From NCBI GenBank assembly GCA_947625155.1, contig CANQNG010000018.1, positions 1 through 45,887 of the forward strand: a stretch of DNA of 45,887 bases, given 5' to 3'. The notes beneath the pieces were generated by a model, which was not told where the DNA came from, ran no database searches, and was given only the letters and a program-made list of their open reading frames with translations. The position numbers were made by a program, and so were the translations under genes. Shown here piece after piece: positions 34,065 to 42,125 of this stretch; positions within the stretch are counted from its first letter, which is position 1, and each line of letters starts with the position of its first letter. Source of the stretch: an uncultured Clostridia bacterium. GTDB taxonomy: Bacteria > Bacillota > Clostridia > Oscillospirales > Ruminococcaceae.

Positions 34065-34730
34065 ATGATCACACTGCGCAATATCCAAAAAATATACAAT
34101 AAGGGCAAGCCGAATGCATTTGAAGCGCTGCATGATGTGAGTCTGACGATCGGGGACGGAGAGTTGGTGTCGATCGTCGGCACATCCGGTGCAGGCAAAT
34201 CCACATTGCTGCATATCTTGGCTTGTATCGACAGCTATGAGGGCGGAGCATATCAAATGGATGAAACTCTGGTAAAAAACCTGAGTGAGAAAAAACTGGC
34301 GTACCTTCGCAACCAGAAAATAGGCATGGTCATGCAGGATCATGCTTTGGTAGAGGATCTTACGGCATTGCAGAACGTGATGCTGCCGCTTGATTTTTCC
34401 AGCCGGAAGATCAGGGATAAAAGATCGCTTGCCTTGCAGACGCTTTCTAAAGTCGGGATGCAGGACTACGCACAGAAGCCTGTGAACAAGCTGTCCGGCG
34501 GTCAGAAGCAGCGCATTGCCATTGCAAGGGCGATCGTCAACGCCCCCAGTATGATCTTAGCAGACGAACCGACCGGCGCACTGGACAGTAAGACCTCTGC
34601 GGAGATCATGCAGCTGTTTCATGCTCTCCACGAGGCAGGAAATACGGTCATCATTGTCACGCATGACCCGAATATCGCCGCACAGTGTGAACGGGTAATA
34701 CGGATCGAGGATGGAAATATTGTGAAGTGA
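34065..34730 (+). CDS. ABC transporter ATP-binding protein (LolD/MacB type)
   Basis: A 221-residue ATPase. Walker A GTSGAGKST (39-47), Q-loop region near MVMQDHALVEDLT, signature LSGGQKQR, Walker B MILADEPTG with the D-loop GALDSKTS, and switch VTHDPN. All motifs are intact. AAAAGGAG 9 bases before the ATG at 34065 sets the start; an upstream frame from 33945 overlaps the permease. It energises the permease encoded just upstream. The small hairpin TGCT..TGGGA/TCCCA..AGCA (34731-34762) after the stop has no clear T-run. Confidence 0.93.
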   Translation: MITLRNIQKIYNKGKPNAFEALHDVSLTIGDGELVSIVGTSGAGKSTLLHILACIDSYEGGAYQMDETLVKNLSEKKLAYLRNQKIGMVMQDHALVEDLTALQNVMLPLDFSSRKIRDKRSLALQTLSKVGMQDYAQKPVNKLSGGQKQRIAIARAIVNAPSMILADEPTGALDSKTSAEIMQLFHALHEAGNTVIIVTHDPNIAAQCERVIRIEDGNIVK

Positions 34731-34861
34731 TGCTGTATAATGGGACTTGGTATCCCAAAGCAGTGTTCCCTTGCTATCAAAATAACACTATGCGCCATCC
34801 TTTTTCCCGCACAGAAAAGTAAAACACGATAGTGGCATGCCTAAGAAATAATTGACACTGA

Positions 34862-35356
34862 TCACCGGTTGTGGATCTCCTCCGGGTAAAGGTCATGTCG
34901 GGAAAGACGTTCCCATGCGACCTGTTCCCACCTTGTGCCGGGCTTGCCGTAATTGCAGTACGGGTCAATGGAGATCCCCCCACGGGGGAGAAATTTTCCC
35001 CATACCTCAATATATTTCGGCTGCATCAGAGCGATCAGGTCGTTCAGGATGATGTTCACGCAGTCCTCATGGAATGCCCCGTGATCCCGGAAACTGAACA
35101 GATACAGCTTCAGCGACTTGCTCTCGACCATTTTTTCAGCCGGAACATAGGCGATATAGATAGATGCAAAATCCGGCTGCCCTGTGATCGGGCAAAGGCT
35201 GGTAAATTCCGGGCAGTTGAATTTCACGAAATAGTCTCGTTCCGGGTGTTTGTTCTGAAATGTCTCCAGCACCGCCGGGCAGTAGTCCGAGGGGTACTTT
35301 GTGTTCTGGTTCCCCAAGAGGGAAAGCCCCTCCTGCTGTTTGTCCCGCTTGTCCAT
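34862..35356 (-). CDS. queF: NADPH-dependent preQ0 reductase QueF
   Basis: A 164-residue type I (YkvM-like) nitrile reductase converting 7-cyano-7-deazaguanine to preQ1. [13 protein letters not shown] holds the catalytic Cys55 and Asp62; [16 protein letters not shown] is the NADPH-site segment with the His. GGAGGAC before the ATG at 35356 rules out a frame from 35416. It is last in the queuosine run, 1 base after queC. Confidence 0.95.
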   Translation of the reverse strand: MDKRDKQQEGLSLLGNQNTKYPSDYCPAVLETFQNKHPERDYFVKFNCPEFTSLCPITGQPDFASIYIAYVPAEKMVESKSLKLYLFSFRDHGAFHEDCVNIILNDLIALMQPKYIEVWGKFLPRGGISIDPYCNYGKPGTRWEQVAWERLSRHDLYPEEIHNR

Positions 35357-35357
35357 G

Positions 35358-36041
35358 TCAGTCCTCCCATGCGGGGTCTTTGACCCCGTTCGCCGCAAAG
35401 GCTGCCGCACGGTCACGGCAGGTGCCGCACAGCCCGCAGGGCTTTTCGCCGCCCTCGTAGCAGCTCCATGTCAGGTGGTAGGGCGCTTTCAGCCGCAAGC
35501 CCTCTGCCACGACATCTGCTTTTGTCTTTGTCACAAAGGGCGCTTCGATGCGCAGCTGTTCCCCGCTGCCGAGCCATACCGCCCGATCCATCGCCTCGTT
35601 GAAGGCATCACTGCAATCGGGGTAGGCATTCCCGGCGGCATCATCGCTGTGCGCCCCGTAGTAGATGACCTCGCACCCTGCCGAGAGCGCTATGCTGGCT
35701 GCCGTGGAGAGGAACAGACCGTTCCGGAACGGCACATAGGTCGAGACAGGCTTGCCGTTCGTCCGGGCAAGCTGTTCGGCATAGCTTTCTTTCGGGATCT
35801 CCTCCGTGCTGCCCCGGAGCAAAGAACAGTCCGAATCCGCAAACAGCACTGCCAAATTCAGCTCCCGGAAAGTCACGCCGTAGTATTCTGCCACATCCCG
35901 TGCCGAATCCAGTTCCCGTGTGTGTTTCTGTCCGTAGTACACCGCCAAAGCCATGACTTCGGCAGCACCATATTTTTCCACAGCCAGTGCCAGACAGGTC
36001 GTACTGTCAATGCCGCCGCTGCTCAATACCAACGCTTTCAC
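35358..36041 (-). CDS. queC: 7-cyano-7-deazaguanine synthase QueC
   Basis: A 227-residue PP-loop ATPase making preQ0 from 7-carboxy-7-deazaguanine, ammonia and ATP. The N-terminus [15 protein letters not shown] is the PP-loop; zinc is bound by the C-terminal cysteines in [29 protein letters not shown] is conserved. It lies between folE and queF. Confidence 0.95.
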   Translation of the reverse strand: MKALVLSSGGIDSTTCLALAVEKYGAAEVMALAVYYGQKHTRELDSARDVAEYYGVTFRELNLAVLFADSDCSLLRGSTEEIPKESYAEQLARTNGKPVSTYVPFRNGLFLSTAASIALSAGCEVIYYGAHSDDAAGNAYPDCSDAFNEAMDRAVWLGSGEQLRIEAPFVTKTKADVVAEGLRLKAPYHLTWSCYEGGEKPCGLCGTCRDRAAAFAANGVKDPAWED

Positions 36042-36045
36042 AGGC

Positions 36046-36603
36046 TCACTCTCCTATCAGTTTCTGCAAAGACATATCCGTCCGGAATGCCCCCCGCAAG
36101 GTCTGTGTGACCGTCCTTGCCGAGGCGTTGCGGATGCCCCTTGCGGTCATGCAGCTATGCACCCCGGAGATCACAATGCCCACATCCGGTGTCTCCGCCG
36201 CTTCCATCAGGATCTCCGCAATATCTGCGCCAAGCCGCTCCTGTATCTGCAAGCGCCTTGCTGCCATGTCGCAGATACGGGCGATCTTGCTCAAGCCGAT
36301 GACCTTGCCGTGCGGCACATAGGCAGCATTGACGTGCATATCATACATCAGCGCCATATGGTGTTCACAGAAGCTGAACACTGCAATATCCCGTACCACT
36401 ACCGCAGAAGCATCCGGCGGTGCAGTGAAGGTCTTCCCGAACATCTTCGCTATGTCATGGTTGGAATACTGTATCCCTGCAAAAACTTCCTCATACATTC
36501 TTGCGACCCGTTCGGGGGTCTCTCGCAGTCCCTCACGTTCCGGGTCTTCGCCGAGCGCTTTCAGGATGCCCCGGATGTGCATTTCTAAGGCTTGTTTATC
36601 CAT
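36046..36603 (-). CDS. folE: GTP cyclohydrolase I, FolE
   Basis: A 185-residue zinc enzyme turning GTP into dihydroneopterin triphosphate, the start of both folate and queuosine synthesis. Zinc ligands are Cys79 and His82 (FCEHHMA) and Cys151 (GVHSCMTARG). AGGGG lies 7 bases before the ATG at 36603; the frame from 36693 overlaps queE and is rejected. Its place between queE and queC points to queuosine supply. Confidence 0.94.
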   Translation of the reverse strand: MDKQALEMHIRGILKALGEDPEREGLRETPERVARMYEEVFAGIQYSNHDIAKMFGKTFTAPPDASAVVVRDIAVFSFCEHHMALMYDMHVNAAYVPHGKVIGLSKIARICDMAARRLQIQERLGADIAEILMEAAETPDVGIVISGVHSCMTARGIRNASARTVTQTLRGAFRTDMSLQKLIGE

Positions 36604-36605
36604 GT

Positions 36606-37262
36606 TCATACCCCTCTCGTGTCCGGTGACCAGATATACTTGTGCAGCTGCAATTGTAGGCGCACACCGTTCAGGCGTTCCTGTTTCATCCATGCCGCAA
36701 TGTCTGCCGGTTCAAGTGTTCCGTATACCGGGCTGATATAGACCTTGCACTTTTCTGTTAAGGAAAAACGCTGTACGATCTCCTGCATTCTCTGTAGGTC
36801 GTGCAAACTCCCGGAGACAAATTTCACCGTGTCCTGCCTGTTTAGCAGGGCGTAATTTTCCGTCAGCATATGCGCTTCCATACCGCTGCCGGGCAGCTTG
36901 TAGTCCAACGTGAAGCAGGGGCGTGGTGTGAGCGCCGCAAAAGCCGCAATGGGTATGTTGCCGTTCGTCTCGATCTCCACCCGGCAGCCCATGCTGCCAA
37001 GCCCTGTGATCAGCTTGTCCATGTCCGGCTGCAAGAGCGGTTCTCCGCCCGTGAGCGTGACATTGCGGATGCCTGTCTCCTGCACGTAGGCGCAGAGCTG
37101 CTCCGGTGAGATCTCTTCGGCGGGTGTATCCGCTGCATTTGCCCATGCCGTATCGCAGTAGCTGCACCGCAAATTACACCCTGCGAACCGCAGGAACACA
37201 GCTAACTCCCCGGCAGCCTGTCCCTCTCCGTTGATGCTGATAAATCGTTCCGCAAGCTTCAT
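36606..37262 (-). CDS. queE: 7-carboxy-7-deazaguanine synthase QueE
   Basis: A 218-residue radical SAM enzyme forming the 7-deazapurine ring from 6-carboxytetrahydropterin. The cluster motif is CNLRCSYC (Cys29, 33, 36); NGEGQ at the N-terminus and TLTGGEPLLQPD are typical. It starts by a 4-base overlap with queD. Confidence 0.95.
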   Translation of the reverse strand: MKLAERFISINGEGQAAGELAVFLRFAGCNLRCSYCDTAWANAADTPAEEISPEQLCAYVQETGIRNVTLTGGEPLLQPDMDKLITGLGSMGCRVEIETNGNIPIAAFAALTPRPCFTLDYKLPGSGMEAHMLTENYALLNRQDTVKFVSGSLHDLQRMQEIVQRFSLTEKCKVYISPVYGTLEPADIAAWMKQERLNGVRLQLQLHKYIWSPDTRGV

Positions 37263-37684
37263 GTCCGCACCTCGTAGGAAGCGGCATTTTCCGGTGTCTC
37301 GTAGACTGTCACCCGCTGCACGGGAATGCCCTGTGCCGCAAGCTGTTCGTGAAAATACTTTGCCAGCAGCTCCGCCGTCGGGCGGAACGGAAGTGCCACC
37401 AGCCGGAACTGCTCCGCTTGCAGCGCCTGTACGGTCGTTTCCCGGAGAGAGCCGGCTTCATAGAGCATGGCATGATCCAGCTCCTCCGCAAGGGCACGGA
37501 GCGCCTTTTTCAGGTCGGAAAAATCCAGCACCATGCCACGTTTTTCTCCGGTCTCCTGTATGTCTGCCTGTGCTGCCTCCACTTCCACGACCCAGTGATG
37601 CCCGTGCAGGTTGGCACATTTCCCGGAATAGCCTGCCAAGAAATGCGCACTGTCAAACGCCGCAGCGCTTCGTATCGTAAACAT
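37259..37684 (-). CDS. queD: 6-carboxytetrahydropterin synthase QueD
   Basis: A 141-residue zinc enzyme of the PTPS fold. Zinc ligands His14, His27 and His29 and the catalytic Cys23 lie in FDSAHFL and CANLHGHHW; the end carries VYETPENAASY. AGGAGAG precedes the ATG. It is only 13 bases after lysA, so it has no room for its own promoter and is likely read with lysA. No preQ1 riboswitch was recognised in front of it. Confidence 0.94.
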   Translation of the reverse strand: MFTIRSAAAFDSAHFLAGYSGKCANLHGHHWVVEVEAAQADIQETGEKRGMVLDFSDLKKALRALAEELDHAMLYEAGSLRETTVQALQAEQFRLVALPFRPTAELLAKYFHEQLAAQGIPVQRVTVYETPENAASYEVRT

Positions 37685-37697
37685 AAGCTCTCCTCTG

Positions 37698-38966
37698 TCA
37701 GTTCAGGTACTTGTCCATAATATCGCAGAAATCGAACGTTGCGAAATAGTCCGCCGGTGTTTCCGCACGGCGTATCATCTGCACCGAGCCGTCCTCATGC
37801 AGCAGCAGTTCTGCCGAACGCAGCTTGCCGTTGTAGTTATACCCCATAGAGAACCCATGCGCTCCGGCATCGTGGATGACCAGCAGGTCACCGATGTCAA
37901 CTGGCGGCAGCATGCGGTCAATGGCGAATTTGTCATTGTTTTCACACAGTCCGCCTGTTACGTCACACTGGTAAGTGCAGGGGTCGTTTTCCTTGCCGAG
38001 GACTGTGATATGATGATAGGCACCGTACATAGCCGGGCGCATCAGGTTGGCAGCACAGGCATCCACGCCGACATACTCCTTGTAGATGTGCTTCTTGTGC
38101 AGCACACGTGTCACGAGCTGCCCGTAGGGGGCGAGCATGAAACGTCCCATTTCCGTGAAAATTGCCACATCCCCCAGTCCTGCCGGAACGAGAATTTCCT
38201 CAAAGGCTTTCCGCACGCCTTCACCGATGGCAAGAATGTCATTCGGGGTCTGGTCGGGGCGGTAGGCAACGCCCACACCGCCGGAGAGGTTGATGAACCG
38301 GATGTCCGCCCCCGTTTCCTGTTTCAGTTCAGCTGCAAGCTCAAACATCTGCCGGGCAAGGGTCGGGTAGTAGTCATTGGTCAGGGTGTTGGATGCTAAG
38401 AAAGCGTGCAGCCCGAAATGCTTTGCACCTTTCTGCATCAGCATCCGGTAGCCCTCGAACATCTGCTCCCGTGTGAAGCCGTATTTGGCATCTTTGGGGC
38501 TGTCCATGATACGGTTGGAAATGGAGAAGTCACCGCCCGCATTGTAGCGGCAGCAGATGGTCTCCGGGATGCCTGTGAGCTGGTCGAGATAGTCAATATG
38601 CGTGATGTCATCGAGGTTGATATACGCACCGAGCTGATAGGCAAGTTCATAGTCCTTTGCCGGTGTCACGTTGGAGGAGAACATGATCTCACTGCCGGAG
38701 AAACCGCAGGCATCGCTCATCTGCAATTCCGTATAGGACGAGCAGTCCACGCCGCAGCCCTCTTCCCGGAGCAGTTTCAGGATGAACGGGTTGGGGGTCG
38801 CCTTGACGGCGAAATATTCCTTGAAGCCCTTGTTCCATGCGAACGCTTTCCGGACGAGGCGGGCATTTTCCCGGATGCCTTTTTCGTCATAGATATGGAA
38901 CGGTGTCGGGTAAGTCCGGCAGATCTCTTCCGCCTGTTCTTTTGTCAGAAATGGTTTCTTTTCCAT
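37698..38966 (-). CDS. lysA: diaminopimelate decarboxylase LysA (variant)
   Basis: A 422-residue fold-III PLP decarboxylase making lysine from meso-diaminopimelate. PLP lysine Lys55 in YFAVKATPNP; FINLSGGVGVAYRP (phosphate loop), FTEMGRF and GGLCENND (catalytic Cys from the partner subunit). Where classical LysA has HIGSQ this protein reads LHAFLASNTLTND, a variant I associate with gut Clostridia and Bacteroides. The ATG at 38966, 8 bases after AAGGAG, is preferred to an upstream GTG at 38975. No lysine riboswitch fits in its about 22-base leader. Alternative substrates within the family cannot be excluded. Confidence 0.88.
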   Translation of the reverse strand: MEKKPFLTKEQAEEICRTYPTPFHIYDEKGIRENARLVRKAFAWNKGFKEYFAVKATPNPFILKLLREEGCGVDCSSYTELQMSDACGFSGSEIMFSSNVTPAKDYELAYQLGAYINLDDITHIDYLDQLTGIPETICCRYNAGGDFSISNRIMDSPKDAKYGFTREQMFEGYRMLMQKGAKHFGLHAFLASNTLTNDYYPTLARQMFELAAELKQETGADIRFINLSGGVGVAYRPDQTPNDILAIGEGVRKAFEEILVPAGLGDVAIFTEMGRFMLAPYGQLVTRVLHKKHIYKEYVGVDACAANLMRPAMYGAYHHITVLGKENDPCTYQCDVTGGLCENNDKFAIDRMLPPVDIGDLLVIHDAGAHGFSMGYNYNGKLRSAELLLHEDGSVQMIRRAETPADYFATFDFCDIMDKYLN

Positions 38967-38994
38967 TTTTATCACTCCTTAGACATTTGTCTTT

Positions 38995-39023
38995 ATTATA
39001 CCACATTTTCCTCTCCCCGTCAA
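38995..39023 (-). promoter_or_regulatory. promoter of lysA-que run
   Basis: Minus strand TTGACG (39023-39018), 17 bases, TATAAT (39000-38995). Confidence 0.8.
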
Positions 39024-39056
39024 GCGGCGCAGCCGGCACGGAAACAGATAAATTTA

Positions 39057-39082
39057 TGTGTGGCGGACAAGTCCGCCACACA
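39057..39082 (-). terminator. terminator of leuA
   Basis: A perfect 12-bp inverted repeat TGTGTGGCGGAC / GTCCGCCACACA with a very short loop begins 11 bases after the leuA stop. The following minus-strand bases are A/T-rich (ATAAATTTAT). On the plus strand a T-rich run also follows. Confidence 0.75.
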
Positions 39083-39093
39083 TTCTCTTGTTT

Positions 39094-40761
39094 TTATTTC
39101 CCCTTTTCCGATAACCAGCGGTCGAGGGCGCTGAACAGTGCCGCAACGGAAGAATCCGTGATGTCACGCTTGACACCGACACCCCAGTAGAGCTTGCCGT
39201 CCGCCTCGATCGCCACATAGGATACCGCATCGGACTGCGAAGAAACGGTCAGTGCGTGCTCCGTGTAGGTCTGGATGGTGAATTTCTTCCCCAAGAATGC
39301 CTTGAGGGCGTTGCTCACCGCATCCAGTCTGCCCGTGCCGTCTGCCTTGATGGTGTACGCCTCGCCGTTCTGAGTGAGGGTAACGGATGCTTGGATGCCG
39401 TTCTTCTGGACGTAGTGGATCTCCTGATATTCGAGCGGTGTTCGGAGGTTGACATAGGTCGTCTGGAAGATCTCGTGTACCTCTGCCGGGAGCAGCTCCT
39501 TGTGGGCGTGGTCGGAAATGCCCTTGACGATATAGCCGAACTCTTCCCGCATCTTCTTGGGCAGGTCAAGCCCGAACTGCGTTTCGAGCAGATAGCCGAT
39601 GCCGCCCTTGCCGGACTGGCTGTTGATGCGGATGACATCCGCTTCGTAGACACGTCCCACATCGGTCGGGTCGATGGGCAGGTAGGGTACTGTCCATGTG
39701 CTGCACTGCTTTTCCTCACGCCACTTCATGCCCTTGGCAATGGCATCCTGATGCGAACCGCTGAATGCTGCAAAGACCAGCTTGCCGCTGTAGGGCTGAC
39801 GGTCGTAGACCTGCATCCGTGTCACACGTTCGTAAAGTTCCGTCAGTTCCGGGAGGTTGGAGAAGTCCAGTTCCGGGTCAACGCCTTGGGAGAACATATT
39901 CAGGGCAAGGGTCACAATGTCCACATTGCCCGTGCGCTCTCCGTTGCCGAACAGCGTTCCCTCGATCCTGTCCGCCCCGGCAAGCAGTCCCATTTCGCTG
40001 TCTGCCACGGCGCAGCCTCTGTCGTTGTGCGGGTGGAGCGAAACGATGACGTTCTCCCGGTCTTTCAGGTGGTCGCACATATACTCGATCTGGTTGGCGT
40101 AGACATGCGGCATGGAGTGGGAGACTGTGACGGGGAGGTTGATGATGACCTTATCCTCCGGGGTGGGCTGCCAGATGCCGAGGACGGCATTGCAGATCTC
40201 GGCAGCAAATTCCGGCTCTGTTCCGGTAAAGCTCTCCGGCGAATACTCAAACCGGAAATTGCCCGGTGTCTTTTCCCGGTATTCTTTACAGAGCTTTGCC
40301 CCGAACACGGCAATGTCGATGATCTCTTCCTTGCTCTTGCGGAATACCTGTTCCCGCTGTGCAAGAGATGTCGAATTATAGAGGTGTACGATGGCGTTCT
40401 TGCAGCCCCGCAAAGCCTCGTAGGTCTTGGCGATGATGTGCTCTCTGGACTGGGTGAGCACCTGAATGGTCACGTCATCGGGGATGAGGTCCTGCTCGAT
40501 GAGGGCACGGCAGAACTCGTACTCCGTTTCGGAAGCTGCCGGGAAGCCGACCTCGATCTCCTTGAAACCGATACGCACCAGCAGTTTGAAGAATTCCAGC
40601 TTTTCCTCTAAGCTCATCGGAATGATGAGCGCCTGATTGCCGTCCCGCAGGTCAACACTGCACCATAAGGGAGCTTTGTCGATGTAAGATCTCTTTGCCC
40701 AGCGCATGGGCGGATCCACGACATCGAAATACTGTCTTGTGTACTTCTGGTAGTTTTCCAT
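39094..40761 (-). CDS. leuA: 2-isopropylmalate synthase LeuA (long form)
   Basis: A 555-residue DRE-TIM enzyme condensing acetyl-CoA with a 2-ketoacid; first step of leucine synthesis. It resembles the long, yeast-like LeuA group: APLWCSVDLRDGNQAL (catalytic Arg/Asp), VGFPAASETE, SLHPHNDRGCAVA (HxH metal ligands) and FGNGERTGNVD. The C-terminal about 130 residues form the allosteric leucine-binding domain. AAGGCGG before the ATG at 40761 rules out the frame from 40800. Expression is under a T-box leader. Because the leader's best specifier reads ATC, citramalate synthase activity for isoleucine is a lesser alternative. Confidence 0.9.
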   Translation of the reverse strand: MENYQKYTRQYFDVVDPPMRWAKRSYIDKAPLWCSVDLRDGNQALIIPMSLEEKLEFFKLLVRIGFKEIEVGFPAASETEYEFCRALIEQDLIPDDVTIQVLTQSREHIIAKTYEALRGCKNAIVHLYNSTSLAQREQVFRKSKEEIIDIAVFGAKLCKEYREKTPGNFRFEYSPESFTGTEPEFAAEICNAVLGIWQPTPEDKVIINLPVTVSHSMPHVYANQIEYMCDHLKDRENVIVSLHPHNDRGCAVADSEMGLLAGADRIEGTLFGNGERTGNVDIVTLALNMFSQGVDPELDFSNLPELTELYERVTRMQVYDRQPYSGKLVFAAFSGSHQDAIAKGMKWREEKQCSTWTVPYLPIDPTDVGRVYEADVIRINSQSGKGGIGYLLETQFGLDLPKKMREEFGYIVKGISDHAHKELLPAEVHEIFQTTYVNLRTPLEYQEIHYVQKNGIQASVTLTQNGEAYTIKADGTGRLDAVSNALKAFLGKKFTIQTYTEHALTVSSQSDAVSYVAIEADGKLYWGVGVKRDITDSSVAALFSALDRWLSEKGK

Positions 40762-40793
40762 AGTATTACCGCCTTTCTGAAAGTTTTGCATTT

Positions 40794-40821
40794 CCGGCAT
40801 AAAAAAGCTCTTTCATGCCGG
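40794..40821 (-). other. second hairpin between T-box and leuA
   Basis: On the transcript CCGGCAT and ATGCCGG (7 bp) enclose AAAG..CTTT, forming a second stem after the T-box terminator and about 16 bases before the ribosome site. No T-run follows. Role unknown. Confidence 0.5.
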
Positions 40822-40826
40822 ACTGA

Positions 40827-41070
40827 CACAAAAGAGACGAAGTCATGCACTCCGTGGTACCACTCTTCTTGACGCATAAGCGCCCACTCTGCTGCATCCT
40901 GAAAAATGCATCGCTCTGTAACGGGAGTACCCGTATGCACCTACTGGACGAACGTTCGGCACATCTGCTCCGGGAGGAGTGATCTCACAGGGCGGATACT
41001 GCCTCGCACCGACCGGCAGCTCTCTGACATCCGGGATACTGTGAATTGGTTCCCTTCATCGCATTTATTA
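40827..41070 (-). promoter_or_regulatory. T-box leader of leuA
   Basis: The minus strand carries AAGAAGAGTGGTACCACGG (40870-40852), the conserved T-box, followed by a terminator stem ACGGAGT/ACTTCGT and CTCTTTTG. The 5' part shows Stem I with an AGAGAGCTGCC...GGTGCGAGGCAG distal region. A CACAG/CTGTG stem opens on a bulge whose 3' side reads AGATCACTCC; ATC followed by A is the best-placed specifier codon (Ile), CTC (Leu) the alternative. Confidence 0.9.
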
Positions 41071-41075
41071 GTTCT

Positions 41076-41104
41076 ATTATACAACATCCCAACAAATTTG
41101 TCAA
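41076..41104 (-). promoter_or_regulatory. promoter of leuA T-box transcript
   Basis: Minus strand TTGACA (41104-41099), 17 bases, TATAAT (41081-41076): perfect consensus. Confidence 0.92.
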
Positions 41105-41191
41105 GTGCTTTTTCAAAAATTTTTTAAGCCTGCTGTTCATCTGTCAATAATGAAACATTTGATCACTGCTTTGGGATAAGTGCTAGCGAAC

Positions 41192-41222
41192 AAGCCCCCG
41201 AAGCATAGTAACTTCGAGGCTT
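41192..41222 (-). terminator. possible terminator after K+ channel fragment
   Basis: AAGCC and CGAAG on one side pair with CTTCG and GGCTT on the other, with a small bulge. The T-run is poor, so this is tentative. Confidence 0.4.
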
Positions 41223-41230
41223 GACTGTGA

Positions 41231-41542
41231 TCATCCTTTGAGAATGATCTTAGTGATCTCAAGGATCTTTTCACGTTCTTCATCGCTTGCTGTGGAGATC
41301 AGTTTTTCAAGCTCATCAGTCGTTTCCGGTTTTTCCATACTTTTCTGCCCAGAATTTGCAAAATAAGTTGTAATTGATCCGGTCAGCATACCGATCAAAC
41401 CAATTCCAAACAGCATCAGCAGGACAGCGACTATGCGCCCCAACATGCTTGACGGCGATATATCCCCATATCCTACCGTTGTACAAGTTACAAAACTCCA
41501 CCACAACGCATCTAAAAACGTCATTTTCTCAGCATAGACCAT
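41231..41542 (-). pseudogene. potassium channel pore fragment, N-terminally broken
   Basis: 103 residues in frame: a pore loop with the selectivity filter TTVGYGD (21-27), the inner helix (about 37-58) and a short cytoplasmic tail. The first TM helix of two-TM channels is missing. Upstream, a GTG at 41589 has GGGAGG 7 bases before it and a perfect promoter at 41658-41686, but its frame (MDKKSEDFFYLAG...) stops after 22 codons. One extra T in the T7 run near 41568 would join it to the channel frame. Even then the first helix would be short, so this is probably a decayed gene. Confidence 0.65.
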
Positions 41543-41657
41543 TGTAACAGTCCTGCCAAATAAAAAAAGTCCTCTGATTTTTTATCCACTATTGTGCCTC
41601 CCTGTCAAATATACGATGAAAACAGTCCAGATGTTATGATCACTCATGGCAATTGTT

Positions 41658-41686
41658 ATTATACCATGTATCAATGGATCTGTCAA
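41658..41686 (-). promoter_or_regulatory. promoter of K+ channel fragment
   Basis: Minus strand TTGACA (41686-41681), 17 bases, TATAAT (41663-41658). Confidence 0.85.
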
Positions 41687-42061
41687 TAATAAGAAAATCA
41701 TTCTGATCGATCACAAAAACAGATGATATTATGCGCAAGATCTGTGTAAAAAGTTCTTCGTTATCTGTTTATGTTTTGCATTAAGATCAAAATTCCTATC
41801 AGATGCTTGATCCAGACTAAAGGAGATCCTTTTTTGGAACTACATTATCGTAGCCGAAGATCTTTCCAAATGTATACGCACATCTTATGTGTTTGTTCAT
41901 GATCATGAGTGGTTTTTTTATTGTTTTGAGAGTAGGGGCGCAATGTAGTAATACTGATCTGTCAGCGTTTTCTCAACCTAAATGCAGAGAGTTTTCTCAT
42001 GATCAGGAATAGCCCACTCCCGAAAAGCCAGCTCTGCCTTCGTAAAAATTTCAAAAAGCTA
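41687..42061. other. AT-rich intergenic stretch
   Basis: No gene recognised. It holds many GATC sites and small palindromes, among them ACAGAT/ATCTGT around 41720-41745, AAAGGA/TCCTTT near 41820-41833 with trailing T, and ATGATCAT before TTTTTTT near 41900-41919, which could be a plus-strand terminator. It may be the remains of a deleted gene. Confidence 0.4.
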
Positions 42062-42090
42062 TTGCGATCGTGCGGAAAGTATGGTATAAT
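42062..42090 (+). promoter_or_regulatory. promoter of receiver-tail / dockerin gene pair
   Basis: TTGCGA (42062-42067), 17 bases, TATAAT (42085-42090), 36 bases before the ATG at 42126. Confidence 0.8.
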
Positions 42091-42125
42091 GATATGGGGT
42101 GATCACAGCAGAGGGGAGCATACAT

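Noticed and set aside
37685-37697. preQ1 riboswitch before queD
   Set aside because: Only 13 bases lie between lysA and queD, too short for an aptamer, and nothing similar was seen upstream of lysA.
39256-40611. 451-residue plus-strand frame opposite leuA
   Set aside because: Antisense to conserved leuA; no ribosome site or family features.
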